Made by a program: the position numbers and the translations under genes | The notes under the pieces: generated by a model | The model's database searches: none | What the model saw: the letters and a program-made list of their open reading frames with translations, nothing else | What the model was told of the DNA's origin: nothing | Assembly: GCA_030141605.1 (NCBI GenBank) | Contig: JAQGDQ010000445.1 | Coordinates: forward strand, 62,001 to 126,000 | DNA from: Tubiluchus corallicola | Taxonomy: Eukaryota; Priapulida; Priapulimorpha; Priapulimorphida; Tubiluchidae | DNA length: 64,000 nucleotides | Direction: 5' to 3' | Shown: positions 1-14,000 of the stretch, in pieces | Layout of the letters: each line of letters opens with the position of its first letter | How positions within the stretch are numbered: position 1 is the stretch's first letter

Positions 1-393
1 TAATTTACCCCCACCTCAATATTGAAAATCAAGCTATTGATTATCGTTGTCTTGTACACTAATCGTCCTATTTTTATAATTTCAATTCTTACAGCTTCAG
101 AACTACTCCATTTCATAAAGATCACATATTGTATTATAATTTTTATGTTCCACTTTCTTACTTCGCAGAAGATCATACTGATTGTATACTGCGCGTGCTA
201 GGCAAAATGTACACTCGAAACGGGGACGCATTTTCTTGTAAACCGCTTAATTAACATAATATATACGATCACTAATCGAGAATAGTGGCGTGAGGTCAGT
301 AAGATAAACCAGGTTGCCGTTGGTTTATGGTTAGTTGTGGTTTCGTGTGGTAAGGTTTATTTTCCATCTTGCCAAAGGCTAATAAGTAAGCCC
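1..393. other. 5' flank and presumed 5' UTR of PEDS1
   Basis: AT-rich sequence with no recognisable gene. The frame of PEDS1 exon 1 is closed upstream by a TAA at 304-306, and no in-frame ATG lies between that stop and position 394, so the promoter and 5' UTR should lie here. No TATA box or other core element was identified with confidence. Confidence 0.4.
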
Positions 394-541
394 ATGGACC
401 CTCACAACGAGGAACTACGTTCTTCAATGCTAGAGGAAAAGTTTAATGGCACTCAAAGTGATACTTCGGCCGAAAAAGTGAGCAAGCGTTTTGGTCCACA
501 TCATGCTGGGGCTAAAGAGCTTAAAGAAAAGTACACGAAAG
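394..541 (+). CDS. PEDS1: PEDS1 exon 1
   Basis: Encodes the variable hydrophilic N-terminus, then [16 protein letters not shown], matching the family's W-G-x-Q-H-A-G-A-x-E-L block. Donor GTAGGT follows at 542; one base of a split Gly codon is carried over. Confidence 0.9.
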
Positions 542-3500
542 GTAGGTACGCGACCTTGCACTTAACTCTGTGTCAGTTAGAATAAAGACGGGTGTGAATG
601 GTTGCCAATAGGTTAACTATTTATTAATACAGCAACATATCTGATATAGTGGCTTCGTTGAAATAGCTGAGAAAACTTGTATTAGAGATTTGGGAGTAAT
701 GATTTCTCATGAATTTAAATGGAATTCAAATGTTAATCATATCATTGCAAAAGCAAAGCGTGGTATTGGCATGATTACCCGCTATTATTATATCAAGAAA
801 TACAGCTGCAATTATTTATCTCTATAAAGCTGTTGTTGGACCCATTCTGGAATATGCGTTAGTTGTATGGTCCCTCAGTATGCTACTCTCAAGCATGCTC
901 TTGAAAGAACTCAGGATAGATGTACTCGTCTTGATATTTACTTGGATCCCACTTCGATTTTTACCCTCGAGCAAAGGCGCGAGACTGTACACCTCGGAAA
1001 CTACTCAATCATTAGTGGAAACACTGTTCTGACAGAGACAGACTTTTTTCCAGGCGTCACAAAGTTCTTCATTGTCATGAGTCTAAGCTGTGTAACCAGC
1101 TGGAACCAACATCAGATCACACTTCTTTGGGCATCATGTAGTTCAGCCATGGAATCGTCCTTCATCATCAGCCATCAGTTCTTCACCAGCTGACAGTTTC
1201 AAAAGACATTTGAGAGAGGAGGACCATTTATACAGATAGTTATCATCTAGGTCCTTATTTCATCCAATAAGGTATATTTTTCTGGATGTAATATTTTATG
1301 AAAAGAGAACAGATAAATTGGCAAGGTGATATGATTGAGGAAGAGAAGATTAACTGGCTGTTATTTGGAGACGGTGTTGGTAGCACTAAAAACTTTCTGT
1401 GTGAGACAATGAAAAAGAGAATATGCTAAAAACGATGTACAACTACTGCATTACATGATTGATATTATAGCCGAATGATGGGAATCTACCATGAGGCAAA
1501 GGGGTCAGACGCATTGAACTTGAACTCTGACTTGAATCTTGATGAATGAACTGCTTCGATGTAATGAGGCTTCTTTTGCTTTATGATTGCTTAAATATTG
1601 CTGATTTTTACTGTTCACCTCATTAAAATAGAGGAGGTATTCACAACCAAACGTGGCTAAGACATCTCTGTTGGATTAGTCGCTGATTAAGATGCATAAT
1701 CTTGATGATGAGTGGAGAGATACTGGCCTTGTTGTGAGCATTAAGTAGGCATTGTCGTTGATGCTGGTTTCTTGCTTGCAATGTGCCAAACAGGCATTTC
1801 ACCTTTCCTGATTCTAAGTTTCTTATAATTTTCAGTTTGACGTGAGAATCTCGTTTTTAGGTAACCCATTCTGAATGAATGAAATTAAAATAATCCTGTA
1901 GATATCCAGAAAACCTAGTCTGGAAACTATAGGTAAACGTGGATCAGTTCACATAAGTGGTTCCGCAATCGGTATGTTCGTGTGACAACAGGAAAATATA
2001 TGGCAATGAGCCAATAAAGTTTGTCATTGCTGTCTACTACTGTCAGTGTCAGTAGAAATGCAGACTATATACCAAAAAGAGTGTATCTATAAATACTGTT
2101 AAATGTTTATGATTATACAAGTCAAATTTTCACTATAACTCTCCTATTTTTTCGAATTATCATTAAACTTTCAGCACTCTGTAATACTTTACAGTGTCCC
2201 TAAGGCACCTCGGTTTACCGGACAAGAACGGGGAGATGTCGGTCCGAATTTGCTGATTTTCCGCATTTACCGATAGTAAGCTGATACAGTAGACGCCGTG
2301 TATTATACTCGTGGTAATGTGGAATTAATCGCTTAATTATCTCAAAAATGTCTGGTATGGACCACTGGATGTACCATTTTATGCAAAAGTATATAAAAAC
2401 TGTCGGCAATCGACTCAAATCACCCCACATAATTGACTCTAAATTTTTTCTACACATGATTTATTTACACTGATGTAATGATGAAAACAAAGTGATGGCC
2501 TACCAACTAGCGGTCAGCTCACGAAATGATGGACGGTGTCTATAGTATTCGGGACGTTTAACGATCCAGACTTTGTCCGTTTCTTCCGATATCCGTAAAA
2601 GCGACATCCGGCAAGCCGAGATATGAGTGTATGTGCATTCTCTTACAAAAATTGATGTGATGTACACTAGAGGGCACTGTTGGAGGATGCTCTCAAAATT
2701 AACGGAATTACTACTGGGGAAAAATGTCTGTTTGTCTTCTGCACGCAGTTGTCTACCGCACCAATGGGAAGTGAGTTCATTAACTAATTAATTATCCTGA
2801 ATTCATAGCATGCGTTCTCCCTGCGGCTTCAACAAATGTTTGCATTTTGAATTATGCAGTGAAAGCAAGTCACACAGAGCCACTCTGTTTGAGTGCTGAA
2901 TATGAAGCTGAGTCAGTGAGTACTAACATTGTCTAGTGGGCAGATCATACCTAGAGTGTTTTTAATACTTCGTAAAATTCCTACCCCCCCCCCCCCCCTA
3001 ACAACTACAGATTATTTTTAAATGTTTTTCTTTAGTTGTGGGAACTTTTGAAATTTTCTGATTTCATTACAATCTTGTTCTTGTAATTCGGTATCACGAT
3101 TAATCTTTTGCGGTCATTTTTTAGTGTTTTAGTCACATTTCTCAAACATTGCAACGCCGAAACATAGCCAATAAATTTCTTCAAGGCTTTTGTCTGCCAT
3201 TTTCGTACTTGCAAACCTTTTTTTTAGACATGTGCATTCATTAACTACTCTATTGCTATGTCAACTATATATATATATACATCGGATAGGTATAATATAC
3301 TCGGCCCAGGCACTTTCACGTATCTTACACAACAACACAGTAGGCTATTGATTTATTTCTTGGTCATTGTTGGCATCATTTACTCTGGAAGATCTTAATA
3401 TTTTATGGTCGACTTGTACACGGCCCCGGCACTGGTAAGATATAAAATGATGCAATTTTTGGTCTTGAAATGCACATCGACTTGTACATAAGGTTGACTT

Positions 3501-4974
3501 GTACACAGATACATACGGTATATTAACTTGTTTCGTAACTACAATTGCACATGTCTATATACATGTGCACAACACTTTTCTATGCCTAATAATTGTAGTG
3601 TATCTAATAGTTAATGTCTAACGCTAAGCCTCTTTGTGATATTTTAAACTGACTGTATTTGAGAGAGTGCTGCCATCTAGACTGACATTAGATAATTAAT
3701 TAGCTTAAAACGTTCCCGGGTCCCTTACTGCTTGTTACGGCATCCCTTTGATGATGGTATTCTTTAAATAGTGGAACATCCAAAAAGGTGTGATTTTGCA
3801 TATTGTTTTGGTCGCAAAGTCGTGCTGGTGCCTTGCCGAATTAGGGGGGTATGCTGCAGCATGTATAGACGAACACACAGACACACAGATCTTCATCTTT
3901 ACTTATATAAATAGACGCGTGTCATTATTTATTTATTTGTACAGTTGCTTAATTCTCTGTGTGGTTATCTGTTACTATATTGGAACAAATTACGTGTTAC
4001 AATATAATGTAACAAATGTTGTATTTTGTTTTGTAATTGATGTTGAAATTGTGAAATTGTGGTGCAAATAAATTCAAATACATTGATTTTTCCATCGAAA
4101 GAGCGAGACGGAGGGGTTGGACATCGTCCGGTCTTGTTTTAGTGTCTGTACTGCACTTGGTTGATTTCTTGATGGTCAGTACTTCCGCTTGGTGTGAATC
4201 AAAACGTCATGTGGTTCAAAATGTGTCGAACTTCGAGTTTTCTCCCGATCCAGTTTAAGTTTGATATTTTGAATTTGCTTCACTGACTGTCTAGTGAGTA
4301 TATGACGCTTTGATTTAAAACAAGCTATTGTAATTTTCAATATTTTAGAGCATTCTTTTTTCTGATCTAATGTTTACACAATCATCCGGTTTTCCTTTAA
4401 GCTTCAATAGTAAAAAACCCAACGTGCTAAGTGACTCGTCCTTTTAATGTATGTAATTCTCTGTTGTTTATAATACTCTTAGCTTGTGAGTTTAAATTGG
4501 GGCAGTCGTTCGAATATTGTTTGATTAACCTTGCCTATGCAAATATTAGTCGATTGCTTAGATATTAGATATGCAAAAATCATCTGTGTCGAAAACCGAC
4601 AATTTGTAAAACACATCGCCGTATTACATGTACTTATTTAAAGTAACTCAGTTTAGTTCATTTATGTATTTACAATATTTTCTTATGATTGTGTATGCTT
4701 GTTTGATTTTTTTACATATTATAAACTGATAATTATAACTGCATGATGGAATCTTTCTATATTTTTTGTTTTATATATGAATATATATATGTACAGGGTG
4801 TTTATAAAGTCTCTTTACAGTTTTAAAAATTTATTATATATATACATATATACATACCATACATACATGTATACATACATATATACATACATATATATAT
4901 ACATACATATATACGTACATATATATATATACATACATATACATACATATATATACATACCATACATACATGTT

Positions 4975-5007
<33 letters not shown>

Positions 5008-8000
5008 ATATATTTATACATATACATATACATACATACATATGTATCTACTTCAGTTTATAAACTGTTAATATGTATTTACAGCATTGCATAATAATAC
5101 TCAGCTTGGGGTGGCTGATTCGATAACTAATGTTTTTCGCCACCCGTTCCCATTTGCTTACTTTTTTAAAATCTATACCTATTTTTCTATATATTGTTAT
5201 TGGGATGAAAAATAAATGATTTGATTTGATTCACTCGCATCATAAACGGTGAATTTTCTGCACAATTGCTGTCCGTTTACTATCTGTTTAACCACACAGT
5301 AATTTTGGAATCATTCTCACTTTCCTGTCAGCAATTGACTTGAACACCGCACATATGATGGTGTTACATATGGCAAGAAAAGTTGTTCCTCTTATGGAGC
5401 CACATTGTTGAATGAATTACCAAACTGCCTCCGAATGACCGAAAATCTTGGGGAATTTAAACGTCTAATTAGCTCATGGACTGGTGCATCATGTAAATGT
5501 GGAATTTGTAAATTCAGCGAACTTCCCAATTTTATTAAGTCGTAATTAAATGCTGAAATGTTGGCAGAAAATTTTTTTATTGACCTAGATAGCTTTTTGT
5601 GTAAATTTTAGAAAATGTTACTGCCTAAAATTTTTACTGTCTCAAATTTTTACTGTCTTCATGTAGTTTTAATTTTTCTTGTACCAATACCTCTGGTAGC
5701 ATCCAAAAGATTTAAGAAGTACATATTATTACCATGTTATCGCTCATATACATTATGTTTAATATCGGTTTACGAGCTTTAAGCTCATGTTTCTACAAAC
5801 ATATACTGTTTATATCATACCGATGAAAATAAATATTATCTTATCTTATCTAATTGATTTGTTTTATCAAAGTTTTCTTCATTCAGGGAAAAGAATGCAA
5901 GAATGGATCTGTGTTATACTCTGCCTGGCTCTCATAGGCTACAATGGCATTCACCTTGCTGTATATTTCGATCCGAGCAATTGGCTGAGCATCTTGATTT
6001 GCGCAGGTTAGTGGCTGACCACATAATTTTCACCTCGTCTGATGGCATTTATTATTTAATTGCACTAATATTGAATTGAACATTATTTTATTCTAAACAA
6101 CACACTAGAAGTGAAAATCCTCTTCCCAAATACTTTCAGAACTCGCAAATATTCGTGTTGCTTAATCTCATGCGTGTCTCCGTGTTCATGTGTCATTCCT
6201 GTTACTTTGGAGGAAAAGCTGAGACATGTACCACTGAATTCACTCTATTGTTTTAAATATTTGTTAGCAGAGACCATCACCTATTGTGATTTGGCAAACT
6301 TTTTAATGGTGGATTCTCCAATGTTTTTTTAAGTTTCCTGACAAAAGTTTTGGTTCATTGTGACTCGATATGTTAATTCATAATCATTACTGTTACATAT
6401 CCTGTTGTTAAAAAACAGAACGTAAAATGCTTATAATCATGTCTGGATAATTTTAGTAATTTACTGTGTTGAATCTAATTATTTGGAAAGGGTGAAGTAG
6501 CATAGTTAGTCCGTGTGAGCAGGTTTTCTGCTTGACAGTCATTCCTGTTACTGTCACTCCTGTTATAATCGTTCAAATTACAGCAGTGACAACAAATTAC
6601 CGTATTTTCCCGTGTATAAGAGACCCTTTTTTGCTCAGAATTTTCACTTTAAAAATAGGGGGTCTCTTATACATGGGAGTAAGTCTTTTCAATAAGATGC
6701 ATAAATTGTGACACTAATGATTTTAAAGAAATAAGTGCTCTACAACTGTTTTGCGTGTCGCGTTCGACTATGAAGCGGTTGTAAGCAATACAAGCATCGT
6801 GACACAGACATTATCTCCTCGTTTTCTCTTTTCCTGTTACAGGTTTGCAGGTACGCACTTTAATATATACCAGTACTCTTTTTCTACAACACATTAACTG
6901 GTTTTATTTTGTTTTCAGTACCGCACTGAGTTGAAAAAAGTTGTACTCTACCCTCTAAAAATGTCCGTCTGAAAAAACTTTTTTCCAGAATTTTTGCCTA
7001 AAAATTGAAGGGGTCTCTTATACACAAGGGTCTCTTATACACGGGAAAATACGGTAACAGCAATGACACGTAAGAAGATATTCTGATATTTCAGGGTAGT
7101 ACCGTGTAGTAGCAGAGAGACTATCTGGCTTATAGAAAGGACATTAGCACAACATGAAGTTTCTGCTTTTGACAGTTTAAACAATGGCATGGGTAGATTA
7201 GCCAATAGATGTACCTGTAGCCAAAAGCATTTATAATATTTTCTTATGGTGTTTTATTTGCAGCTGCAATAATGTACGTGCAGTTTGAGTTTCAACAAGA
7301 TTACTGTTCCTGTGATTTTTCTTAAAACAGCAGGTTGTTCCTGTTCTGGTTTATTTCATAAACAATCCATTATAAAATTATTTTTAGTAAATTTACATTA
7401 GAGAAATCCAACGTTTCCAGCTAGGAACATAACTAAAGAAGCACATTGGGGAATCTGCCTTAATTGTAAAAACTTAGCTTTAAATCAAAGTCACATTTTT
7501 GCTCCATAGAATATTTTGTTGTCTATATATATATATATTGCTTCTTTAATCAATCATTAATGATAGATAGCATTTTCTGGTTTTTTTCTCTATGATTATT
7601 GTTTTCATAGATACCCTTAGTTTTGCTACAATGCTTTTGTTTCGTTTCGTTCCGAATTTAATGCTTCGTAATATATTCCTGACAAAGACTGCTAGAGCAC
7701 AGCAGAAACGATGGATTTTCCGATTAAAGTTTATTATATAGTGAGTTTTTTATGAAATGGATATTATTCTTTTATAAAAAATTTGAAATCTGTATTTTTC
7801 TGTTTTTGTCAAACAGCTAAGAAGATTTTATAAAACATTTGTTGTTGCTTATATACTGTGTATATGAGTCATTCCTATTGCACTGTTACCTCACTTGTCA
7901 TTGCTGTTACCTTGTCATTCCTGTTATTGCCCAAAATTTCTCTATAGTTCTGAAACAGAATCTTCTTCTTCTCAGCAGTGAAGTGTCACATCTAATTCAT

Positions 8001-11000
8001 TTTTATTACCATTACATTCCTACAATGTGATATGTTTTCATCCTTCCTCGTAAATGGATGAGCCACGTCCATTTAAGATGCATGTCAGATGCAAACACTG
8101 CCCAACAAACGTGAAAACCAGTTCAACGTATAAAAAGGTTGCGTTTGTACAAAAATATGACCAGATTTTTATAGCAAGGGGCAAAAATATATTTTATAAG
8201 ATCATTGGTTTATGACACTGCTTGATGTTTATAGGTTGTATTGCACACCTCATGTCTGTAACAGTAATGACGAAAGTAATTATTCAGATAATTTTAAAAT
8301 GGTTACAGTAAATTTTTACAAGTGTTTTAAGCTCTGACAGTATCCTTTTTGTATACAAGGGAACCTTATTAATAACAGGGCAGAGTAATTTTAAGAACAT
8401 CTTCCCAGACATTTAGCAGATTTTTTCACATCTGTTTTGCACGGTCTGTAGAGAATGACCCACATACATTTGCTGTCAAAAAGTATCAAAAATGGCTTGA
8501 ACCACTGCCTCTTAAACCAATTTAGTCCTTCACTAAAATCCACTATACTCATACTATTGTTTTTTATGTATAACCGACATATCAGCCTTTTCAATTTTTT
8601 TTTAGATAGATCCGATTCATTGTCATTTTTATATGTTTTATTAGGTGCTTCTTTCTTAAAGCACAAGAAAACCCTCCACTTACATAAAGCTTAAAAATGT
8701 GTCTTGAAATTTTGTGCTGCCTTTTTGCATGCATGGCTTGCATCGGCCATGTAATGCTGTCTAAAACTTCCACGATGACCGTTAAGCTCAAACATTTTGA
8801 TGATAAGTCATTTGAAACAGCTTTAGATGAACTGATAGGTTTGAAAAAAAAACAATTACATCATTCGTAGTGCACGTTTCACTAACTGAGTAAAATTTCA
8901 AATTACTGTATCTTGTCAGTAAGATTAAAAATACGTCTTTCGGTTAGTGAATGGCACACCCTGGAGGTGAGTCAATGACATTTTACCAATTGGCACTAAC
9001 ATTTTAAATTATTATTTCCAGTTACATAAGTCTTTCCAGCAGGTAAGCAGGACATAATGTAACATTTCCTTTTCTTCTCCCGATAAAATACGTTTACGTA
9101 GTGACGTCATGTAATGGCGCCATCGGAACAGTATTGCGGGAAAAATGAAAACAAACAAAAATTCTTTTCAACGTGAATATTATATGTGCATAAGGTTGCT
9201 GTAAAGTAGTATAATTGTGCAAGGCAATTTTTTTGAAAACTACTTCAGGTACCACTTTTCTTGTCTTTTAAAGCACAAGAAAACCCTCCACTTACATTAA
9301 ACTTAAAAAATTCGTCTCGAAATTTTATACCACTTACGTACTACCTTTTCGTATGCATGGCTTGCATTTTAATGATAGGTCGTTTGAAACAAGTTTTGAT
9401 AACATTAAGTAAAGTTTGAAAAAATAAGCAGAGCATTCGTAGCATACATATTGCTCATTAAGTAAAATTTTAAATTACTGTATCTTGTCAATAAGATTAA
9501 AAATACGTTTTTGGCTAATGAGTGGCGCACCCTGGAAGGTGAGTCAGAGACATTTTACCAATTGGCACAAACATCGTAAATTATTAGTTTAGTTACATAA
9601 GTCTTTACAGCAGGTAAATGAAATGCTAAGTAATATAGATTTGCACGGAAAGTTTTTTGGGTCATAATTTAACATTGCCTTTTCTTCCCCTGATTTACGT
9701 GGCGTAGTGACAGTCGGCATGGCACCGTCGGAACAGTATAGAGATTTAAAATGAAAACAAACGAAAATTCCTTTCAACGCGAATGCGATATGTGCATAAA
9801 ATTGCAGTAAAGTAGTATAATTTTTTAAGGCGCTTTTTCTGAAACCACTTCAGGTGCCCCTTTTCTTGTCTTTTAATGTTATTTTATGGTTTAATTAATT
9901 CATCAAGCTTGTTTATAAACCTTGCAGTCATGTAAATCGCCGCTGGTTCTTGATTTTGTGATTTCTTATATATTTTGTGATTTCTTATATAATTTGTTTG
10001 CAGTATTGGGAATCTTGCTCGCTGATTTTCTCAGTGGATTAGTACATTGGGGAGCTGACACTTGGGGTGCTGTAGACATGCCCATGTTTGGACCGGTAAG
10101 GGTGAATAGTTTTATTTTATAGTAGACTAGAAATACAGTGTTCCCTCACTTATCGCGGGTGTTCCGGAACATGCAATAAGTGAATTTCCGCAAAGTAGGG
10201 ACGACATACTTATTTTAGTAATGATACAGTAATAGCTAATCAGCGACTGGGATACAGAGCAGCATTCTCTGGTTGGTCGCTTTCCATCAATCAACCAATC
10301 GTGTGTTGTGTACAATCTCACGTTGGCAAGTAGCATCTCAAGCGGACGCAAGTACTACATTTCGTTTTTGGTCTGTATTCATCCGCCGAATAAATACACT
10401 ATTTACTGTAAACGGTAATTTTTTATGATTTATAATATTCTTTTAACGTTGGAATTAATATTTTTAATATATTTTTTTACATTTCATGATCGTTATGCGA
10501 AATTCATCAAATCTATACATTACTGTACAATACGTACTACGCATGTGCAAAAATACTTTAGACGGAGCACCGCAAAAACCCGCGAAACAGTGAAAATACC
10601 GCGATAAATATTTTACATTAATATTTTTGAAACAGCGAGTCCACGATAAATGAACCGCTAAGTAGCGAGGGAACACTGTATTGCCCTTTTTTTATTTTTT
10701 TGTTACATTTTTATTGATTTTGCGGACAAATCTTAACTTCCAGAATCACAGTTTCAGTAACGATTTTTACAACATGTAGTTGTGTTTGCTGTTTAATTTT
10801 TATTTTTACATATTTGAATGAATTCACAGAGTAACTGTTCATAAGAATCTTGAAAAGTGGAGCTAGAAAGAGTAAATGTTCATCAGTGCTTTGAAAAGTG
10901 TAGCTAGTAAGAGTAAATGTTTATTAGAGCCTTGAAAAGTGGAGCTAATAAGAGTAAATGTTCATTAGAGCCTTGAAAAGTGGAGCTAATAAGAGTAAAT

Positions 11001-14000
11001 GTTCACTAGAGTCTTGAAAAGTGGAGCTAGTAAGAGTAAATGTTCATTAGAGCTTTGAAAAGTGAAGCTAGTAACAGCAGATGTTCATTAGTGTCTTGAA
11101 AAGTGAAGCTAGAAAGAGTAAATGTTCATCAGTGCTTTGAAAAGTGGAGCTAATAAGAGTAAATGTTCATTAGAGCCTTGAAAAGTGGAGCTAATAAGAG
11201 TAAATGTTCATTAGAGCCTTGAAAAGTGTAGCTAGTAAGAGTAAATGTTTATTAGAGCCTTGAAAAGTGGAGCTAGTAAGAGTAAATGTTTATTAGAGCC
11301 TTGAAAAGTGGAGCTAATAAGAGTAAATGTTCATTAGAGCCTTGAAAAGTGGAGCTAATAAGAGTAAATGTTCATTAGAGCCTTGAAAAGTGGAGCTAGT
11401 AAGAGTAAATGTTCATTAGTGTCTTGAAAAGTTTAGGTAGTTAGAGTAAATGTTCATTAGTGTCTTGAAAAGTTTAGGTAGTAAGAGTAAATGTTCATTA
11501 GAGCCTTGAAAAGTGGAGCTAATAAGAGTAAATGTTCATTAGAGCCTTGAAAAGTGGAGCTAATAAGAGTAAATGTTTATTAGAGTACTGAAAAGTGGAG
11601 CTAGTAAGAGTAAATGTTCATTAGTGTCTTGAAAAGTTTAGGTAGTTAGAGTAAATGTTCATTAGAGCTTTGAAAAGTGGAACTAATAAGAGTAAATGTT
11701 CATTAGAGTACTGAAAAGTGGAGCTAGTTAGAGTAAATGTTCATTAGAGTACTGAAAAGTGGAGCTAGTGAGAGTACATGTTCATTAGTGTCTTGAAAAG
11801 TTTAGGTAGTTAGAGTAAATGTTCATTAGAGCCTTGAAAAGTGGAGCTAATAAGAGTAAATGTTCATTAGAGCCTTGAAAAGTGTAGCTAATAAGAGTAA
11901 ATGTTTATTAGAGCCTTGAAAAGTGTAGCTAGTAAGAGTAAATGTTCATTAGAGTACTGAAAAGTGGAGCTAGTAAGAGTAAATGTTCATTAGAGTACTG
12001 AAAAGTGGAGCTAGTAAGAGTAAATGTTCATTAGAGCCTTGAAAAGTGGAGCTAGTAAGAGTAAATGTTCATTAGAGCCTTGAAAAGTGGAGCTAATAAG
12101 AGTAAATGTTTATTAGAGCCTTGAAAAGTGTAGCTAGTAAGAGTAAATGTTCATTAGAGTATTGAAAAGTGGAGCTAGTAAGAGTAAATGTTCATTAGAG
12201 TACTGAAAAGTGGAGCTAATAAGAGTAAATGTTTATTAGAGTACTGAAAAGTGGAGCTAGTAAGAGTAAATGTTCATTAGAGTATTGAAAGTGGAGCTAG
12301 TGAAGTACATGTTCATTAGTGTCTTGAAAAGTTTAGGTAGTTAGAGTAAATGTTCATTAGAGCTTTGAAAAGTGGAACTAATAAGAGTAAATGTTCATTA
12401 GAGTACTGAAAAGTGGAGCTAGTAAGAGTAAATGTTGATTAGAGTACTGAAAAGTGGAGCTAGTAAGAGTAAATGTTCATTAGAGTACTGAAAAGTGGAG
12501 CTAGTAAGAGTAAATGTTCATTAGAGTACTGAAAAGTGGAGCTAGTAAGAGTAAATGTTCATTAGAGTACTGAAAAGTGGAGCTAGTGAGAGTACATGTT
12601 CATTAGAGTACTGAAAAGTGGAGCTAGTGAGAGTACATGTTCATTAGAGTACTGAAAAGTGGAGCTAGTAAGAGTAAATGTTCATTAGAGTACTGAAAAG
12701 TGGAGCTAGTAAGAGTAAATGTTCATTAGAGTACTGAAAGTGGAGCTAGTAAATGAAATGTTGATTAGAGTCTTGAAAAGTGGACTAATAGGTAAATGTT
12801 GATTAGAGTACTGAAAAGTGGAGCTAGTAAGAGTAAATGTTGATTAGAGTACTGAAAAGTGGAGCTAGTAAGAGTAAATGTTGATTAGAGTACTGAAAAG
12901 TGGAGCTAGTAAGAGTAAATGTTCATTAGAGTACTGAAAAGTGGAGCTAGTAAGAGTAAATGTTCATTAGAGTACTGAAAAGTGGAACTAGTAAGAGTAA
13001 ATGTTCATTAGAGTACTGAAAAGTGGAACTAATAAGAGTAAATGTTGATTAGAGTACTGAAAAGTGGAGCTAGTAAGAGTAAATGTTCATTAGAGTATTG
13101 AAAAGTGGAGCTAGTAAGAGTAAATGTTCATTAGAGTACTGAAAAGTGGAGCTAGTAAGAGTAAATGTTCATTAGAGACTGAAAAGTGGAGCTAGTAAGA
13201 GTAAATGTTGATTAGAGTACTGAAAAGTGGAACTAGTAAGAGTAAATGTTGATTAGAGTACTGAAAAGTGGAGCTAGTAAGAGTAAATGTTGATTAGAGT
13301 ACTGAAAAGTGGAGCTAGTAAGAGTAAATGTTCATTAGAGTCCTTGAAAAGTGGAGCTAATAAGAGTAAATGTTCATTAGAGTACTGAAAAGTGGAACTA
13401 ATAAGAGTAAATGTTCATTAGAGTACTGAAAAGTGGAGCTAGTAAGAGTAAATGTTCATTAGAGTACTGAAAAGTGGAGCTAGTAAGAGTAAATGTTGAT
13501 TAGAGTACTGAAAAGTGGAGCTAGTAAGAGTAAATGTTCATTAGAGTACTGAAAAGTGGAGCTAATAAGAGTAAATGTTCATTAGAGTACTGAAAAGTGG
13601 AGCTAGTAAGAGTAAATGTTCATTAGAGTACTGAAAAGTGGAGCTAGTAAGAGTAAATGTTCATTAGAGTCCTTGAAAAGTGGAGCTAATAAGAGTAAAT
13701 GTTCATTAGAGTACTGAAAAGTGGAACTAATAAGAGTAAATGTTCATTAGAGTACTGAAAAGTGGAGCTAGTAAGAGTAAATGTTCATTAGAGTACTGAA
13801 AAGTGGAACTAATAAGAGTAAATGTTCATTAGAGTACTGAAAAGTGGAGCTAGTAAGAGTAAATGTTCATTAGAGTACTGAAAAGTGGAACTAATAAGAG
13901 TAAATGTTCATTAGAGTACTGAAAAGTGGAGCTAGTAAGAGTAAATGTTCATTAGAGTACTGAAAAGTGGAACTAATAAGAGTAAATGTTCATTGGAGTA

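Larger units (their letters stand above)
542..5886 (+). other. PEDS1 intron 1
   Basis: 5.3 kb intron with a decayed LINE reverse-transcriptase fragment (about 680-1240), a poly-C run near 2985, a MITE fragment near 4320-4405, a (TA/CATA)n tract at 4832-5047, a LINE 3' hairpin tail near 5090-5235 and a second LINE 3' end (5290-5850) that stops about 40 bp before exon 2. The stretch 1300-4300 shows no recognisable gene. Confidence 0.7.
6007..10003 (+). other. PEDS1 intron 2
   Basis: 4.0 kb intron carrying a TA-flanked MITE (6600-7054) and two head-to-tail copies of a ~610 bp MITE (8656-9876). No other gene is recognisable. Confidence 0.7.

Noticed and set aside
337-393. N-terminal extension of PEDS1 upstream of 394
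   Set aside because: The in-frame codon at 337 is GTG, not ATG; the first in-frame ATG is 394 and a stop closes the frame at 304.
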